Assembly (NCBI GenBank): GCA_041651295.1 | Contig: JBAZJN010000013.1 | Span: forward strand, 1 to 29,581 | DNA length: 29,581 bases | Source of the DNA: JBAZJN01 sp041651295 | Lineage (GTDB): Bacteria > Patescibacteriota > UBA1384 > XYA2-FULL-43-10 > CAINNR01 | Direction: 5' to 3' | Shown here: positions 1 through 8,511 of the stretch, piece by piece | Layout: every line of letters starts with the position of its first letter | How positions within the stretch are numbered: position 1 is the stretch's first letter | The notes under the pieces: generated by a model | Database searches by the model: none | Told to the model about the DNA's origin: nothing | What the model saw: the letters and a program-made list of their open reading frames with translations, nothing else | Translations under genes and position numbers: made by a program

Positions 1-52
1 GCCAAAAACCTTTTAAGCATTTAAATGGCTTTTGCTCACTTTCTAAAACACT

Positions 53-73
53 AAAAAAAGACCAGAAATGGCC
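53..73 (-). terminator. Intrinsic terminator of the nusA-methyltransferase operon / structured RNA
   Basis: On the minus strand GGCCA-TTTC-TGGTC (one G-U pair) is followed by seven T residues (A run at 53-59). It closes transcription of the structured RNA and probably of the whole minus-strand operon upstream. Confidence 0.75.
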
Positions 74-275
74 TTCTATTTTAGGCATCAAATTTGATGA
101 AAAACGCACTCGATTCTGAACGGTGACCGCGACACCGTGCCTTCACGCCCCTTCTGCCATCTAGCCGAGGCGTACGACCGCTAACTTCAAAATAAGCGGT
201 CACTCCTTCCGATAGTCTTGCAGTCTACTCACTGCCGAAGCAGTTTGAGTTGAGTAGCTCTGCAGATGCCTAGAT
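53..275 (-). ncRNA. Unidentified GC-rich structured RNA with closing stem
   Basis: The region is far richer in GC than its surroundings (positions 121-180 hold 41 G+C of 60) and folds on paper into several perfect or near-perfect helices. A closing stem pairs 265-272 with 82-89 (8 bp). Inside it lie a hairpin at 225-257 (6 bp outer stem, inner ACTGC/GCAGT capped by a UUCG tetraloop), a 7-bp hairpin at 176-182/195-201, a 7-bp hairpin with one G-U pair at 145-151/167-173, and a 6-bp hairpin at 120-125/133-138. An intrinsic terminator follows at 53-73. The strand is set by that terminator. It lies directly downstream of the methyltransferase gene, so it may be processed from the operon, although an extended -10 (TGT-TAATAT) sits just ahead of the closing stem. 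I do not find the conserved cores of RNase P RNA, tmRNA, SRP RNA or 5S rRNA. The ends are approximate. Confidence 0.62.
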
Positions 276-284
276 ATTAACACA

Positions 285-800
285 TTAATTAGTCAGATGG
301 TAGAGAATGATTCCTGTCGCGGTTGCGACGTTGAGAGAATTAGCGATGCCATACATTGGAATCTCGACTGCGGCATCGCATAAATGCAATAGATCGTCAG
401 AAACTCCATCGACTTCATGGCCAACAATGACGGCAATGGGTTTGCGAAAATCGTACTCTTTGTAATTTATCGAATTATTAGTTTGCTCGAGCGCGACAAT
501 TTGTATTCCTTTATTTTTTAACTCTAGAACAAGCTTTTTAACGTCATCGCGGTATTCCCATGGTACATAATCAATAGTTTTTAGCGCGGTCTTTTCAATC
601 TCTTTTCTAGGTGGCGATGCCGTTATCCCGCAAAGAAAAAGTTTTTCAACTTTAGTTGCATCGGCGGTACGAAAAATCGCTCCAACATTATACATTGATC
701 TAATATTGTCTAAAATCAAAATGACCCCGCTGCGTTGGCCATTTTTTATATCGTCTAAATTTTTATTAGCAACAAGTTCCTGTGTTTTTCTCTTTTTCAT
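285..800 (-). CDS. SPOUT-family (TrmH/SpoU) RNA 2'-O-methyltransferase
   Basis: A 171-residue protein that should transfer a methyl group from S-adenosylmethionine to a ribose 2'-OH in tRNA or rRNA. The three SpoU motifs are visible: NxRSMYNVGAIFRTADA near residues 32-48, IAVIVGHEVDGVSDD near 121-135, and IPMYGIANSLNVATATG near 147-163. The last two form the knotted SAM-binding site. It is a minimal SpoU protein without the N-terminal substrate-binding domain of RlmB/TrmH, so the RNA target cannot be named. The ATG at 800 lies 35 nt inside the end of hisS, which implies translational coupling; the RBS is weak. Being last gene of a translation/stringent-response operon fits a role in tRNA or rRNA maturation. 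Confidence 0.9.
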   Translation of the reverse strand: MKKRKTQELVANKNLDDIKNGQRSGVILILDNIRSMYNVGAIFRTADATKVEKLFLCGITASPPRKEIEKTALKTIDYVPWEYRDDVKKLVLELKNKGIQIVALEQTNNSINYKEYDFRKPIAVIVGHEVDGVSDDLLHLCDAAVEIPMYGIANSLNVATATGIILYHLTN

Positions 801-2073
801 ATTTTTCTTTGATCATATCAACGGCTGACGCGGTCGAAAGATCTTCTTGTGTGCTTGTTTTCATGTCACGGACGATAACCGAATCGGTCAAAGCTTCCTG
901 TTGACCGACAATAATTGCGTAATCTGCCGAAAGCTTAGCCGCCATTTTCATTTGCGTTCGCAAAGAATTTTTCGATGGGATATAAAAAACATTAATATTT
1001 TCCTGCTCAAAAGCATTGTAAATTTTCTTGCAAACTTTGCGGGCGGTCTTACCAATTTCTAATATTATTACTTCGACGCCTTTCGGTTCCGGGATCTTTA
1101 CTTTATTTTTTGTCAGTAAATCAGTTACTCTCTCAGCTCCCATTCCCCAGCCAACAGCAGGAGTTTTTGGTCCCCCAAGAACTGAAACCAAACCGTCATA
1201 TCTTCCCCCGCCACACAAGGTAGTTTTCCGTTTCTTATCTTCTCCAGCAGATATCTCGAATACAGTACGAGTGTAATAATCAAGACCACGGACCAAGGTA
1301 TTGTCTAGTTCGAACTTAATTCCAAAATCATCAAGATATTCCAATGTGTCTTGAAAATGCTCGCGGCAGTCATTACAAATTGAGTCGAGAATTTGCGGTG
1401 CTTTGGACTTTTGCTTGGCGCAAACTTCATTCTTGCAATCCAGCATTCTAAGCGGGTTGGAATCGTACCGGCGACGGCAGTCATCGCAGAGCTCTGAAAG
1501 TTTGTCTTTGTAATAATCTTTTAGTTTTTTCAAATATTTAGTTCGGCACTCCGAACAACCAATCGAATTTATTGCGATATTTAAACCGGTAAAACCTAAT
1601 TTTTTTAAAATTTCGCAAGCAGACATAATTGCCAAATAATCTGATTCCGCCGATTCGTCACCAAAAATCTCAGCGCCAAGTTGTCTGTGCTCGCGATATC
1701 TTCCGGCTTGAGGTCTTTCATGCCGATACATTGATCCGAAATAAAATAAGCGTACAGGTTGAGGCCAAGAATTCATCCCATTTTCTATAAATGCCCTGGC
1801 AGCACCGGCAGTACCCTCAGGTCGCAGGGCTAACTTCGGATCATCATCTTTGGACGTAGACTCGATTAGATAGAGTTCTTTCTCGACCATATCGGACGAT
1901 TCTCCGGCACCTCTTTCAAAAATTCGCTTATCTTCAAAAACCGGAGTATCAATTTTCGAATAACCCAGGCCGTTTAAAACCCGCTCAGCTGTTAACTGAA
2001 AAAACCTCCAAGCCGGCTGTTCGGCTGGCAAAATGTCTCTGGTTCCTCGTGGTTTTTGAAATTGTTCTGACAT
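766..2073 (-). CDS. hisS: Histidyl-tRNA synthetase
   Basis: A 435-residue class II aminoacyl-tRNA synthetase that charges tRNA-His with histidine. Visible signatures are RPEGTAG (84-90), the motif 2 stretch YRHERPQAGRYREHRQ (116-131), the HisRS-specific GLDYYTRTVFE, and the GGGRYDGL/GWGMGAER segments of the motif 3 region. The C-terminal anticodon-binding domain follows. A cysteine-rich stretch (repeated CxxC pairs in roughly residues 173-240) lies in the insertion domain and may bind zinc, as seen in many HisRS insertion domains. Length is typical of the family. It lies 39 nt downstream of rel and overlaps the methyltransferase gene. Confidence 0.96.
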   Translation of the reverse strand: MSEQFQKPRGTRDILPAEQPAWRFFQLTAERVLNGLGYSKIDTPVFEDKRIFERGAGESSDMVEKELYLIESTSKDDDPKLALRPEGTAGAARAFIENGMNSWPQPVRLFYFGSMYRHERPQAGRYREHRQLGAEIFGDESAESDYLAIMSACEILKKLGFTGLNIAINSIGCSECRTKYLKKLKDYYKDKLSELCDDCRRRYDSNPLRMLDCKNEVCAKQKSKAPQILDSICNDCREHFQDTLEYLDDFGIKFELDNTLVRGLDYYTRTVFEISAGEDKKRKTTLCGGGRYDGLVSVLGGPKTPAVGWGMGAERVTDLLTKNKVKIPEPKGVEVIILEIGKTARKVCKKIYNAFEQENINVFYIPSKNSLRTQMKMAAKLSADYAIIVGQQEALTDSVIVRDMKTSTQEDLSTASAVDMIKEKYEKEKNTGTCC

Positions 2074-2112
2074 TGCTTATCTAAAACTAACAAAATTTCT
2101 TTAACTTTGCAA

Positions 2113-4008
2113 TCAATTCCAATACGCATTAATAATTCTCTCGGTGTCAAAACGTTTGGCCTCCATACATTTTGTCTTATGTACAGTGATTGTTTTTTGA
2201 AGCGTGATATAGCCCAAAATATCATCTCCGTCTTTTGGTTTGCAACAGTTTGCTAGCCTATAGACAAAACCTTGGCCAATCTCAAATTGTACATTTTTTG
2301 AACGATCATCTTTCTTTAAAACCTTTTTTTCTGAGAATGTAATATCGGGATAGAGAATTTTTATTATTTCGTTTTTTGAAATGTCACGTTTACCAATCGC
2401 CGCGATAGCCGTGTACAAATCATTAAATGGGAGTCTTGAATCGACAATTTTATTCGACAATTGTTTAATATTTTTTTCGGTAATAACATCCTTGTCAAAA
2501 TTTGCCAATTCTTCATTTAAAATCAGTAAACCGGCTTGATAATATTTTGGCCGATCGAGATCAAAAAAATATTCACGAATTTTACTTCGGGCAAAATTAG
2601 TTTTAACAAAAGCCAGCCAATCACGCGAAGGTTTTGCCCTCTCGTTTTTGATAACTTCAACTACATCGCCGGTTTTAAGGTTTGAGGAAAGCGGCACCAT
2701 CTTTGAATTTACTTTTGCGCCACAACATGAAAACCCCAAGTCGGTGTGAATGTGAAAAGCGAAATCAAGTGGCGTAGCATTTTTAACTAATTCGACGATT
2801 TTACCCTTGGGCGAAAAGACAAATATTTTATTAGCAAAGAATTTTATATTGGATTCCAAGAACCGCCCTCCTTCTAGTTCGGGCAACCATTCCTGAGCTG
2901 ATTTTTTAGAAATTTTTGCCAGTTTATTCTCTTTGTAATACCAATGCGAAGCAATGCCGAATTCTGCGGTCTTGTGCATATCTTCAGTTCTAATTTGGAT
3001 TTCGAAAACTTGTTCTTCGGGCCCTTTCACTGTCGTGTGCAACGATCGATAGATTCCGTTTCTAGGTTTTGCAATGTAGTCATTGAACTCTTCATTAATT
3101 GGATCGAACAACTCATGAACTTTGCCTAATATTTTGTAACAATCAGGAGTTGATCGACAAATAATACGGATGGCAACTAAATCAAATATTTGATCAATCG
3201 AGTTTCTTTCTTTTAATTTATTGAAAATTGAAAAGTTGTGTTTAACGCGCCCATGAACGTCAGTGTTAGGAATATGCTTGGAAATTTTGCTGATGATCCT
3301 ATTAATATATTTTTCTCTGGTTGACTTCGCGGTAGTAATACTACGTATGAACACTTCATACTTTTCTGGATAAGCGTATGGAAAACACAAATCTTCGAGG
3401 CTAGCCTTTAACTCTCCCATGCCGATTCTCTCAGCCAGGGCTGCAAATATTTCAATTGTTTCTTTGGCATAAAATTTTCGTTTTTCATCAGGTAACCATT
3501 CAAGAGTTTGGCTATTATGTAGCCTGTCATATAGTTTAATGATCAAAACTCTTGGATCACCAGCCATGGCCGTTAACAATTTGCGGTAAGAATCAATTTG
3601 GGTAGAAAAATGATTCTTTGAAAATTCCAAACCCAGAGCTTTATCCTTCATCTTAATTGACGATATTTTTGTTACACCGTCAACAAGTGTAGCAACATCT
3701 TGGTTGAAAATTTGACTCAAATCAAAAATTTGGATACCACAATCTTCAACAACATCATGAAGGAGGGCGGCGGCAATAGTATCTGAATCCGGGTTATGCT
3801 TGATAATATTGATTGCAACCCCAAGCGGGTGGATAAAATATGGTTCACCACTAATTCGGCTTTGGCTCTTGTGTTTCTCTTTGGCAAAATTAAAAGCTTT
3901 TTCGATGAACGCAACGTCTCGATCTGAATAACTTGAAATCAATGGTTTTAAAACCTTGCCAAAACCTCCGACCGTGGGGTCGAATTGATTTTTGTTCGAG
4001 TCCGCCAT
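2113..4008 (-). CDS. rel: RelA/SpoT-family (p)ppGpp synthetase/hydrolase, ACT domain missing
   Basis: A 631-residue bifunctional alarmone enzyme that makes and degrades (p)ppGpp. The HD hydrolase domain is intact by eye: FIHPLGVA (58-65), ALLHDVVED (81-89) and KLYDRLHN (158-165). The synthetase domain spans about 240-360 with GIYRSLHTTV (318-327) and the FEIQIRTEDMHKTAEFGIASHW signature (split here as FEIQIRTEDM and HKTAEFGIASHW). A TGS domain covers about 393-455. The C-terminal zinc-finger-type module (ANCCKPKDGDDILGY ... VHKTKC) is present, but the protein ends about 15 residues later, so the terminal ACT/RRM domain of usual (about 720-740 residue) Rel proteins is absent. Six nt separate it from clpC. 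Bifunctionality is inferred from the intact HD motif. Confidence 0.95.
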   Translation of the reverse strand: MADSNKNQFDPTVGGFGKVLKPLISSYSDRDVAFIEKAFNFAKEKHKSQSRISGEPYFIHPLGVAINIIKHNPDSDTIAAALLHDVVEDCGIQIFDLSQIFNQDVATLVDGVTKISSIKMKDKALGLEFSKNHFSTQIDSYRKLLTAMAGDPRVLIIKLYDRLHNSQTLEWLPDEKRKFYAKETIEIFAALAERIGMGELKASLEDLCFPYAYPEKYEVFIRSITTAKSTREKYINRIISKISKHIPNTDVHGRVKHNFSIFNKLKERNSIDQIFDLVAIRIICRSTPDCYKILGKVHELFDPINEEFNDYIAKPRNGIYRSLHTTVKGPEEQVFEIQIRTEDMHKTAEFGIASHWYYKENKLAKISKKSAQEWLPELEGGRFLESNIKFFANKIFVFSPKGKIVELVKNATPLDFAFHIHTDLGFSCCGAKVNSKMVPLSSNLKTGDVVEVIKNERAKPSRDWLAFVKTNFARSKIREYFFDLDRPKYYQAGLLILNEELANFDKDVITEKNIKQLSNKIVDSRLPFNDLYTAIAAIGKRDISKNEIIKILYPDITFSEKKVLKKDDRSKNVQFEIGQGFVYRLANCCKPKDGDDILGYITLQKTITVHKTKCMEAKRFDTERIINAYWN

Positions 4009-4014
4009 GGTTTT

Positions 4015-6513
4015 TTATTTCTTAAATACTATTTGTTTGCCAACCAAATGAGTAGTGATTTTGTTGCCTGAGATAAATTTACCGGCAATAATATTCTCTG
4101 ATATTGGATCTTCAAGTTTTTCACATATTGATCTTTTGATAGGCCTTGCACCGAACTCTTCGGAAAATCCGTGTTCAAAAATATAGTTCTTAACATCTTT
4201 AGAAACGGAAAGTTTTATGCCCTGTTTCTTTAGTCGGATCTCAAGTTCTTTAAGTTCCAGGTCAACAATTGATAATATTGATCTCTTGTCCAGCGGCTTA
4301 AAAACTACAATCGAATCAAGTCGGTTGATCAGCTCGGGACGAATTTCTTTATTAACAGTCTCCATAACCATCTTTTTCAAATTCTCATATTTTTCTTCGC
4401 TGTTATCTTTGGATTGAAACCCGATCCCCTGGGCTTTTTTAAGATCAGATGTCCCGAGATTTGAGGTTAATATAATAATAGTATTGCGAAAATTTACCGA
4501 CCTGCCTTTTGCATCGGTCAGTTTTCCGTCTTCAAGGATTTGCAACAGGATATTAAAAACTTCCGGATGTGCTTTTTCAATTTCATCAAATAAAATAATC
4601 GAGAAAGGTTTTTTTCTAACCGCTTCAGTTAGTTTGCCGCCATCGTCATAACCGACATAACCGGCGGGGGCACCGACCAAACGGGAAACATTATGTTTTT
4701 CCATGAATTCTGACATATCAATTTTAATCAAACTATCTTCGCTGCCGAATAACTGTTTTGCCAGCGTTTTAGACAAGTGAGTTTTGCCGACGCCGGTTGG
4801 CCCCAAAAACATATAAGATCCGATTGGTCGCTTGGGGTCGGAAACGCCTGCGCGATTTCTTCTGATAGATTTTGCAATTAAAGTTACTGCTTCGTCTTGC
4901 CCAACAACATCACGTCTCATTTTATCTTCGAGTTTCAAATAACGTAACCGCTCGTCGTGAGTTAAATTTTCGACATTAATACCTGTCCAGCGGGCAACAA
5001 TCTTTTCGATATCTTTGGCATCAATTATTTTCTGCTTGTCCTGCCTTATCGTCCCCTCAATAGCTTTAATTTTATCACTGAGTTTTATTTCTTCTTCCCG
5101 TAAATTAGTTGCAGATTCATAATTTTCACTATTTACGGCATCCTCTTTTTTAACCAGAATGTCTGACAATTTTGATTCTAGTTTTGCCAGCTTCATGCTA
5201 TCCGCTGAAACAATATTGGTTGCAGCGGCAGCCTCGTCCATTAAATCAATTGCTTTGTCCGGTAATTGGCGGTCTGAAATATACCGATAAGCTAATTCGG
5301 CAGCGGAAGTTAAAGCTTCCGGTGTGAATTTGATACCGTGATGTTTTTCGTATCTTGTTCGCAAGCCTTTCAAAATTTTAATAGTATTGGAGACGCTGGG
5401 TTCCAAAACCTGAACGACTTGAAATCTTCGTTCGTAAGCGGGGTCTTTTTCAATATGCTTTTTATATTCGTCAAAAGTTGTTGCACCGACAACCTGAAGC
5501 TGTCCTCGAGATAGAATTGGTTTTAGCATGTTGGCGGTATCAAGCGATCCCTCGGCCGATCCTGTTCCGATTGTTGTATGTATTTCGTCGATGAAAAGAA
5601 TAATTTTACCGCTTTTTTGAATTTCGGCCAAAAGTTTTTTCATCCGGCTTTCAAATTGGCCGCGATACATTGTGCCGGCTAAAAGAGAACCGATATCCAG
5701 AGATAGAATTGTTCTACCGATCAAATTTTGCGGTACACTACCATCGATAATCCTCTGGGCCAGGCCCTCTACAATAGCAGTTTTACCAACTCCGGCATCG
5801 CCGATTAAAAGAGGATTGTTCTTCGTTCTTCTGGATAAAATTTGAGTGACTCTCTCAATTTCATTTTCTCTGCCAACAAGAGGGTCAAGCTTACCGTTTC
5901 TGGCCATTTCAGTTAGATTTACCGTATATTGCTCAAGAAAACTTTTTTCCTGCTCTTTGATAGCTGTTTTTAGTCCCTCGCCAACAAAATCGGCTGGAAA
6001 ATCGTCAGCCGGCATTTCAGAAAAATTTACCCCGCCCAGGTTGGGGTCGGGAAAAAAATTGCCCGATGCCTTAGAGATCTCGTCAAAAATAACTGTGAGC
6101 TGATCAGTGATTTTTCGCGGATCAACACCAATACGTTCCACTATGCTGTATGAGTTTAATTTTGGATCGGAAAGCAGGGCCAACAGCAAATGTTCGGCAT
6201 CAATTAATGTATGATTATGCCCGGCAGCGATTTGTACGGCATTCTGAATCACAACCCTTGCGCCCTCTGATAATCCGGCAACAGACTTTTTCTTTGATTG
6301 ACCGGCAACCAATTTAGCAACAATGGAAACTCTATCGGAAGTAACTTCAAAGGTTGTTAAAATATCCGAAGCAAGAGTGCCCTTGGTCAGGACTAAAGCT
6401 AAAAACAAGTCCTCGCTGTCGATCGGCCGGCCGGAATCTTTAGCAATTTGCTCTGACAGAAGTAAAATTTTTTTTAAATTCTCGCTGAATTTGCGAAATA
6501 TATTTGGATCCAT
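4015..6513 (-). CDS. clpC: ClpC-type AAA+ unfoldase
   Basis: An 832-residue Hsp100 ATPase that unfolds proteins for the ClpP protease. Domains in order: two N-terminal Clp repeats (about 5-145), AAA-1 with Walker A GDAGVGKT (238-245) and Walker B ILFIDEIH, a middle region with a UVR-like segment (SENYESATNLREEEIKLSDK), and AAA-2 with Walker A GPTGVGKTHLSKT, Walker B IILFDEIEKAHP and sensor ILTSNLG. The UVR-type linker and the short middle domain point to ClpC rather than ClpB or ClpA. No clpP is in the window. The ATG at 6513 follows an AT-rich leader with no recognisable Shine-Dalgarno sequence. Confidence 0.95.
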   Translation of the reverse strand: MDPNIFRKFSENLKKILLLSEQIAKDSGRPIDSEDLFLALVLTKGTLASDILTTFEVTSDRVSIVAKLVAGQSKKKSVAGLSEGARVVIQNAVQIAAGHNHTLIDAEHLLLALLSDPKLNSYSIVERIGVDPRKITDQLTVIFDEISKASGNFFPDPNLGGVNFSEMPADDFPADFVGEGLKTAIKEQEKSFLEQYTVNLTEMARNGKLDPLVGRENEIERVTQILSRRTKNNPLLIGDAGVGKTAIVEGLAQRIIDGSVPQNLIGRTILSLDIGSLLAGTMYRGQFESRMKKLLAEIQKSGKIILFIDEIHTTIGTGSAEGSLDTANMLKPILSRGQLQVVGATTFDEYKKHIEKDPAYERRFQVVQVLEPSVSNTIKILKGLRTRYEKHHGIKFTPEALTSAAELAYRYISDRQLPDKAIDLMDEAAAATNIVSADSMKLAKLESKLSDILVKKEDAVNSENYESATNLREEEIKLSDKIKAIEGTIRQDKQKIIDAKDIEKIVARWTGINVENLTHDERLRYLKLEDKMRRDVVGQDEAVTLIAKSIRRNRAGVSDPKRPIGSYMFLGPTGVGKTHLSKTLAKQLFGSEDSLIKIDMSEFMEKHNVSRLVGAPAGYVGYDDGGKLTEAVRKKPFSIILFDEIEKAHPEVFNILLQILEDGKLTDAKGRSVNFRNTIIILTSNLGTSDLKKAQGIGFQSKDNSEEKYENLKKMVMETVNKEIRPELINRLDSIVVFKPLDKRSILSIVDLELKELEIRLKKQGIKLSVSKDVKNYIFEHGFSEEFGARPIKRSICEKLEDPISENIIAGKFISGNKITTHLVGKQIVFKK

Positions 6514-6549
6514 GAATAATAATTTAAAATTTAAGAATCAAAATTTAAA

Positions 6550-6572
6550 ATTATAGTGACCACTTTGTGGTC
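6550..6572 (-). promoter_or_regulatory. Hairpin plus TATAAT between nusA and clpC
   Basis: On the minus strand a perfect GACCAC-AAA-GTGGTC hairpin begins four nt after the nusA stop, and TATAAT follows three bases later. There is no proper T run, and no good -35 at 16-18 nt, so it could be a weak terminator, an RNA-processing or stability hairpin, or a promoter element for clpC. AT-rich direct repeats (TTAAATTTT twice) fill the rest of the gap. Confidence 0.35.
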
Positions 6573-6575
6573 GAA

Positions 6576-7766
6576 CTATTTGGAATCCGAATCAATCTTC
6601 TCCTCAATTTTTTCAGCATCAGCATCGGAAACTTCCACTGGTTCTTTTTTAACAATTTCTTCCTTTTCAACCGTAACCGCTTTTTCAGCATCCTTACCTT
6701 CGTTATTTGCTTCGTCAGATGAAGCTCCCTCGGCTTTTTCGATATCAATACCCCAGCCGGTAAGTTTTGAAGCCAATCGGACGTTTTGACCGTTTTTTCC
6801 GATTGCTAAAGAAAGGCTGTCTTCGGTAACAAAAACTGTTGCTTTGTTATCTTTTGAAGAAATAACGATCTTCTCGCATTTGGCTGGAGAAAGGGCATTG
6901 ATGATAAATTGTTCAACGTCTTCATCCCAAAGAACGATGTCAATTTTTTCGTCACCGATTTCAGCCAAAACCGACTGGACTCTAGTACCACGCTGGCCAA
7001 CGCAAGAACCGATTGGATCGATATTTTCATCATTGGCAATAACCGCCATTTTGGTTCGGGATCCTGCTTCTCTGGCAATGTTTTTAATTTCAACTGTGCC
7101 GTTGGCAATCTCCGGAACTTCAAGCTCAAATAAGCCTTTGATTAAACCTTCATCGGATCTGGAAACCAGTATTTGCGGTCCGCGGGAAGTTTGGGCAACT
7201 TCCTTGATGTAGATTTTTAACCGTTGTCCTACGTAGTATCGTTCATCACGAATTTGGTCGCTGGGAAACATTATGGCATTGACTTTGCCAAGTGAAACAA
7301 TTACATTTTTACCTTCAATTTGGGCAATTGAGCCATTTGCGACCGTGCCTTCTCTGTCTTTAAATTCAGTGAAGATCATATCTCTCTCAGCTTCACGAAT
7401 TCGCTGGATAATAACCTGTTTCGCGGTTTGAGCAGCAATCCGGCCGAAATTTTCCTCTTTGTGAAGGGCTTCAATAATCTCGTCGCCAACTTTATAATCC
7501 TTCTTAATTTTCTTTGCTTCAGTTAAAGAAATTTCCGCTTCTTCGTTTTCTAATTCTTCATCGGGAACAACGGTAGTGACTTTAAACATTTCGGCCTCAC
7601 CGGTTTTCTGATCCATCTTGGCTCGGATTACCTGTTTTGGTTTGCCATAATCTTTACGATATGCAGCTGCAAGAGCTGCCTCGACGGTGGAAATAACGGT
7701 TTCTTTATCTAAACCCTTCTCGTCACAGAGTTCTTCGATCGCTTGCATAAAATTTACGTCTTGCAT
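6576..7766 (-). CDS. nusA: Transcription termination/antitermination protein NusA
   Basis: A 396-residue RNA polymerase-binding factor. The N-terminal domain (FMQAIEELCDEKGLDKETVISTVEAAL segment near the start), S1 domain (GTVANGSIAQIEGKNVIVSLG), and two KH domains (DPIGSCVGQRGTRVQSV and LAIGKNGQNVRLASKLTGW) are all recognisable. An acidic, low-complexity tail (about the last 50 residues, rich in Glu, Asp, Lys) replaces the C-terminal acidic repeats of proteobacterial NusA. I choose the second of two adjacent ATGs (7764-7766) because AGGAG at 7771-7775 then has the better spacing; an upstream ATG at 7796 has no RBS. It is first gene of the operon, behind a consensus promoter and a possible attenuator. 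Confidence 0.95.
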   Translation of the reverse strand: MQDVNFMQAIEELCDEKGLDKETVISTVEAALAAAYRKDYGKPKQVIRAKMDQKTGEAEMFKVTTVVPDEELENEEAEISLTEAKKIKKDYKVGDEIIEALHKEENFGRIAAQTAKQVIIQRIREAERDMIFTEFKDREGTVANGSIAQIEGKNVIVSLGKVNAIMFPSDQIRDERYYVGQRLKIYIKEVAQTSRGPQILVSRSDEGLIKGLFELEVPEIANGTVEIKNIAREAGSRTKMAVIANDENIDPIGSCVGQRGTRVQSVLAEIGDEKIDIVLWDEDVEQFIINALSPAKCEKIVISSKDNKATVFVTEDSLSLAIGKNGQNVRLASKLTGWGIDIEKAEGASSDEANNEGKDAEKAVTVEKEEIVKKEPVEVSDADAEKIEEKIDSDSK

Positions 7767-7899
7767 CATTCTCCTAACTATTAAATTGTTATTCAATTGT
7801 ACTGTCGAAACAGTAATGGATAACTAATGTTCTAATAACCAATAACGAATTAGTTTTATTTGTTTTTAGTCAGTAGTTTATTTGTCACCCATTTTTTTT

Positions 7900-7927
7900 A
7901 AAAAAGTGGCCACCGCAGGGTCACCAC
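7900..7927 (-). terminator. Candidate attenuator in the nusA leader
   Basis: Minus-strand hairpin 7906-7927: GTGG/CCAC, one G-U, one mismatch, then ACC/GGT around a CTGC loop, followed at once by six T residues (7900-7905). It lies between the promoter and the nusA start, only about 10 nt after the expected transcription start. Because NusA itself modulates hairpin-dependent termination, autogenous control is a reasonable inference, not shown by the sequence. Confidence 0.5.
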
Positions 7928-7940
7928 AATCCACATTTAT

Positions 7941-7969
7941 ATTCTAGCAACTGATGAAAATCTTGTCAA
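7941..7969 (-). promoter_or_regulatory. Sigma70-type promoter of the nusA operon
   Basis: Minus strand TTGACA (7964-7969), 17-bp spacer, TAGAAT (7941-7946). The expected start near 7934 leaves a leader of roughly 170 nt before nusA. The intergenic stretch 7797-8062 contains this promoter and the leader hairpin and no further gene that I can see. Confidence 0.85.
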
Positions 7970-8062
7970 CACTTTTTTAGTTCTGGACTGAGTTTTTAAT
8001 ACCGTGTTTTTGAAATAATCACATGATTTGATCCTATAGAATTGATGTGTGTGATATTTAAG

Positions 8063-8103
8063 AAAAAAATGCTTGCAATATGCCAGCAGTACGTTCAGCA
8101 AGC
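8063..8103 (-). terminator. Intrinsic terminator of the 8095-8478 gene
   Basis: Minus-strand GCTTGC (98-103 of the 8000 block) can pair with GCAAGC (8071-8076), or more compactly TGCT/AGCA plus GC/GC around ATATT, followed by A and seven T residues (8063-8069). It overlaps the stop codon. Confidence 0.6.
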
Positions 8104-8478
8104 GGTCAAGGCCGCAGACAGGTATAACCTCCTTGCATCATATGGGTTGCCGGGTCCGATCGGCGAACCAGCCATTGTGATAGTTATCTCTCGGCCATCA
8201 ACGATTACTCGATAAGCGAGATGAGCGTCAGCCAGGAAGGACTCAGTATGTTCCCTCCGAAGCTCAACTCGATGCCCATGGAGACTGGCAAATAGCACGT
8301 CGTCGTGCCAGCCGAATCCCGCAAGGGCATGATCGGGTTTGTGCCACTGACCGTCGTATTCTGCAATGCAGCGCAACCAATTGCGTCTCCATCGCCGAAC
8401 TGCCAGTTTCTTTACGAACCGGAATACGAAGACGATACTAGCAGTAATAGTAGCCATCGCTAGAATACAGAAGAACAT
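8095..8478 (-). CDS. Small GC-rich gene, predicted single-pass membrane protein of unknown function
   Basis: A 127-residue protein I do not recognise. It begins with one hydrophobic segment (about residues 1-24) followed by a strongly basic patch (KKLAVRRWRRNW), so the positive-inside rule puts the roughly 95-residue remainder in the cytoplasm. That part is rich in His, Arg and Asp (for example HDDVLFASLHGHRVELRREH) and ends in Cys. GAGGGAG stands about ten nt before the ATG at 8478. Base composition is unlike the neighbours (8281-8340 holds 35 G+C of 60). It has its own promoter-like sequence at 8512-8540 and its own terminator, so it is an independent unit between the nusA and glycosyltransferase operons. 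Coding status rests on RBS, composition, TM segment and boundaries rather than homology. Confidence 0.6.
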   Translation of the reverse strand: MFFCILAMATITASIVFVFRFVKKLAVRRWRRNWLRCIAEYDGQWHKPDHALAGFGWHDDVLFASLHGHRVELRREHTESFLADAHLAYRVIVDGREITITMAGSPIGPGNPYDARRLYLSAALTAC

Positions 8479-8511
8479 GGATGGAATCTCCCTCTCATTC
8501 GACGTAAGTGT

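Noticed and set aside
53..275. RNase P RNA, tmRNA or SRP RNA
   Set aside because: GGAAGGA resembles the SRP loop and CAGAA resembles the RNase P 3' core, but the surrounding conserved bases and helices do not fit; no tRNA-like end or tag frame for tmRNA.
6806..7212. Long alternative frames on both strands inside nusA
   Set aside because: Overlap a complete NusA frame with KH and S1 motifs; no RBS or homology.
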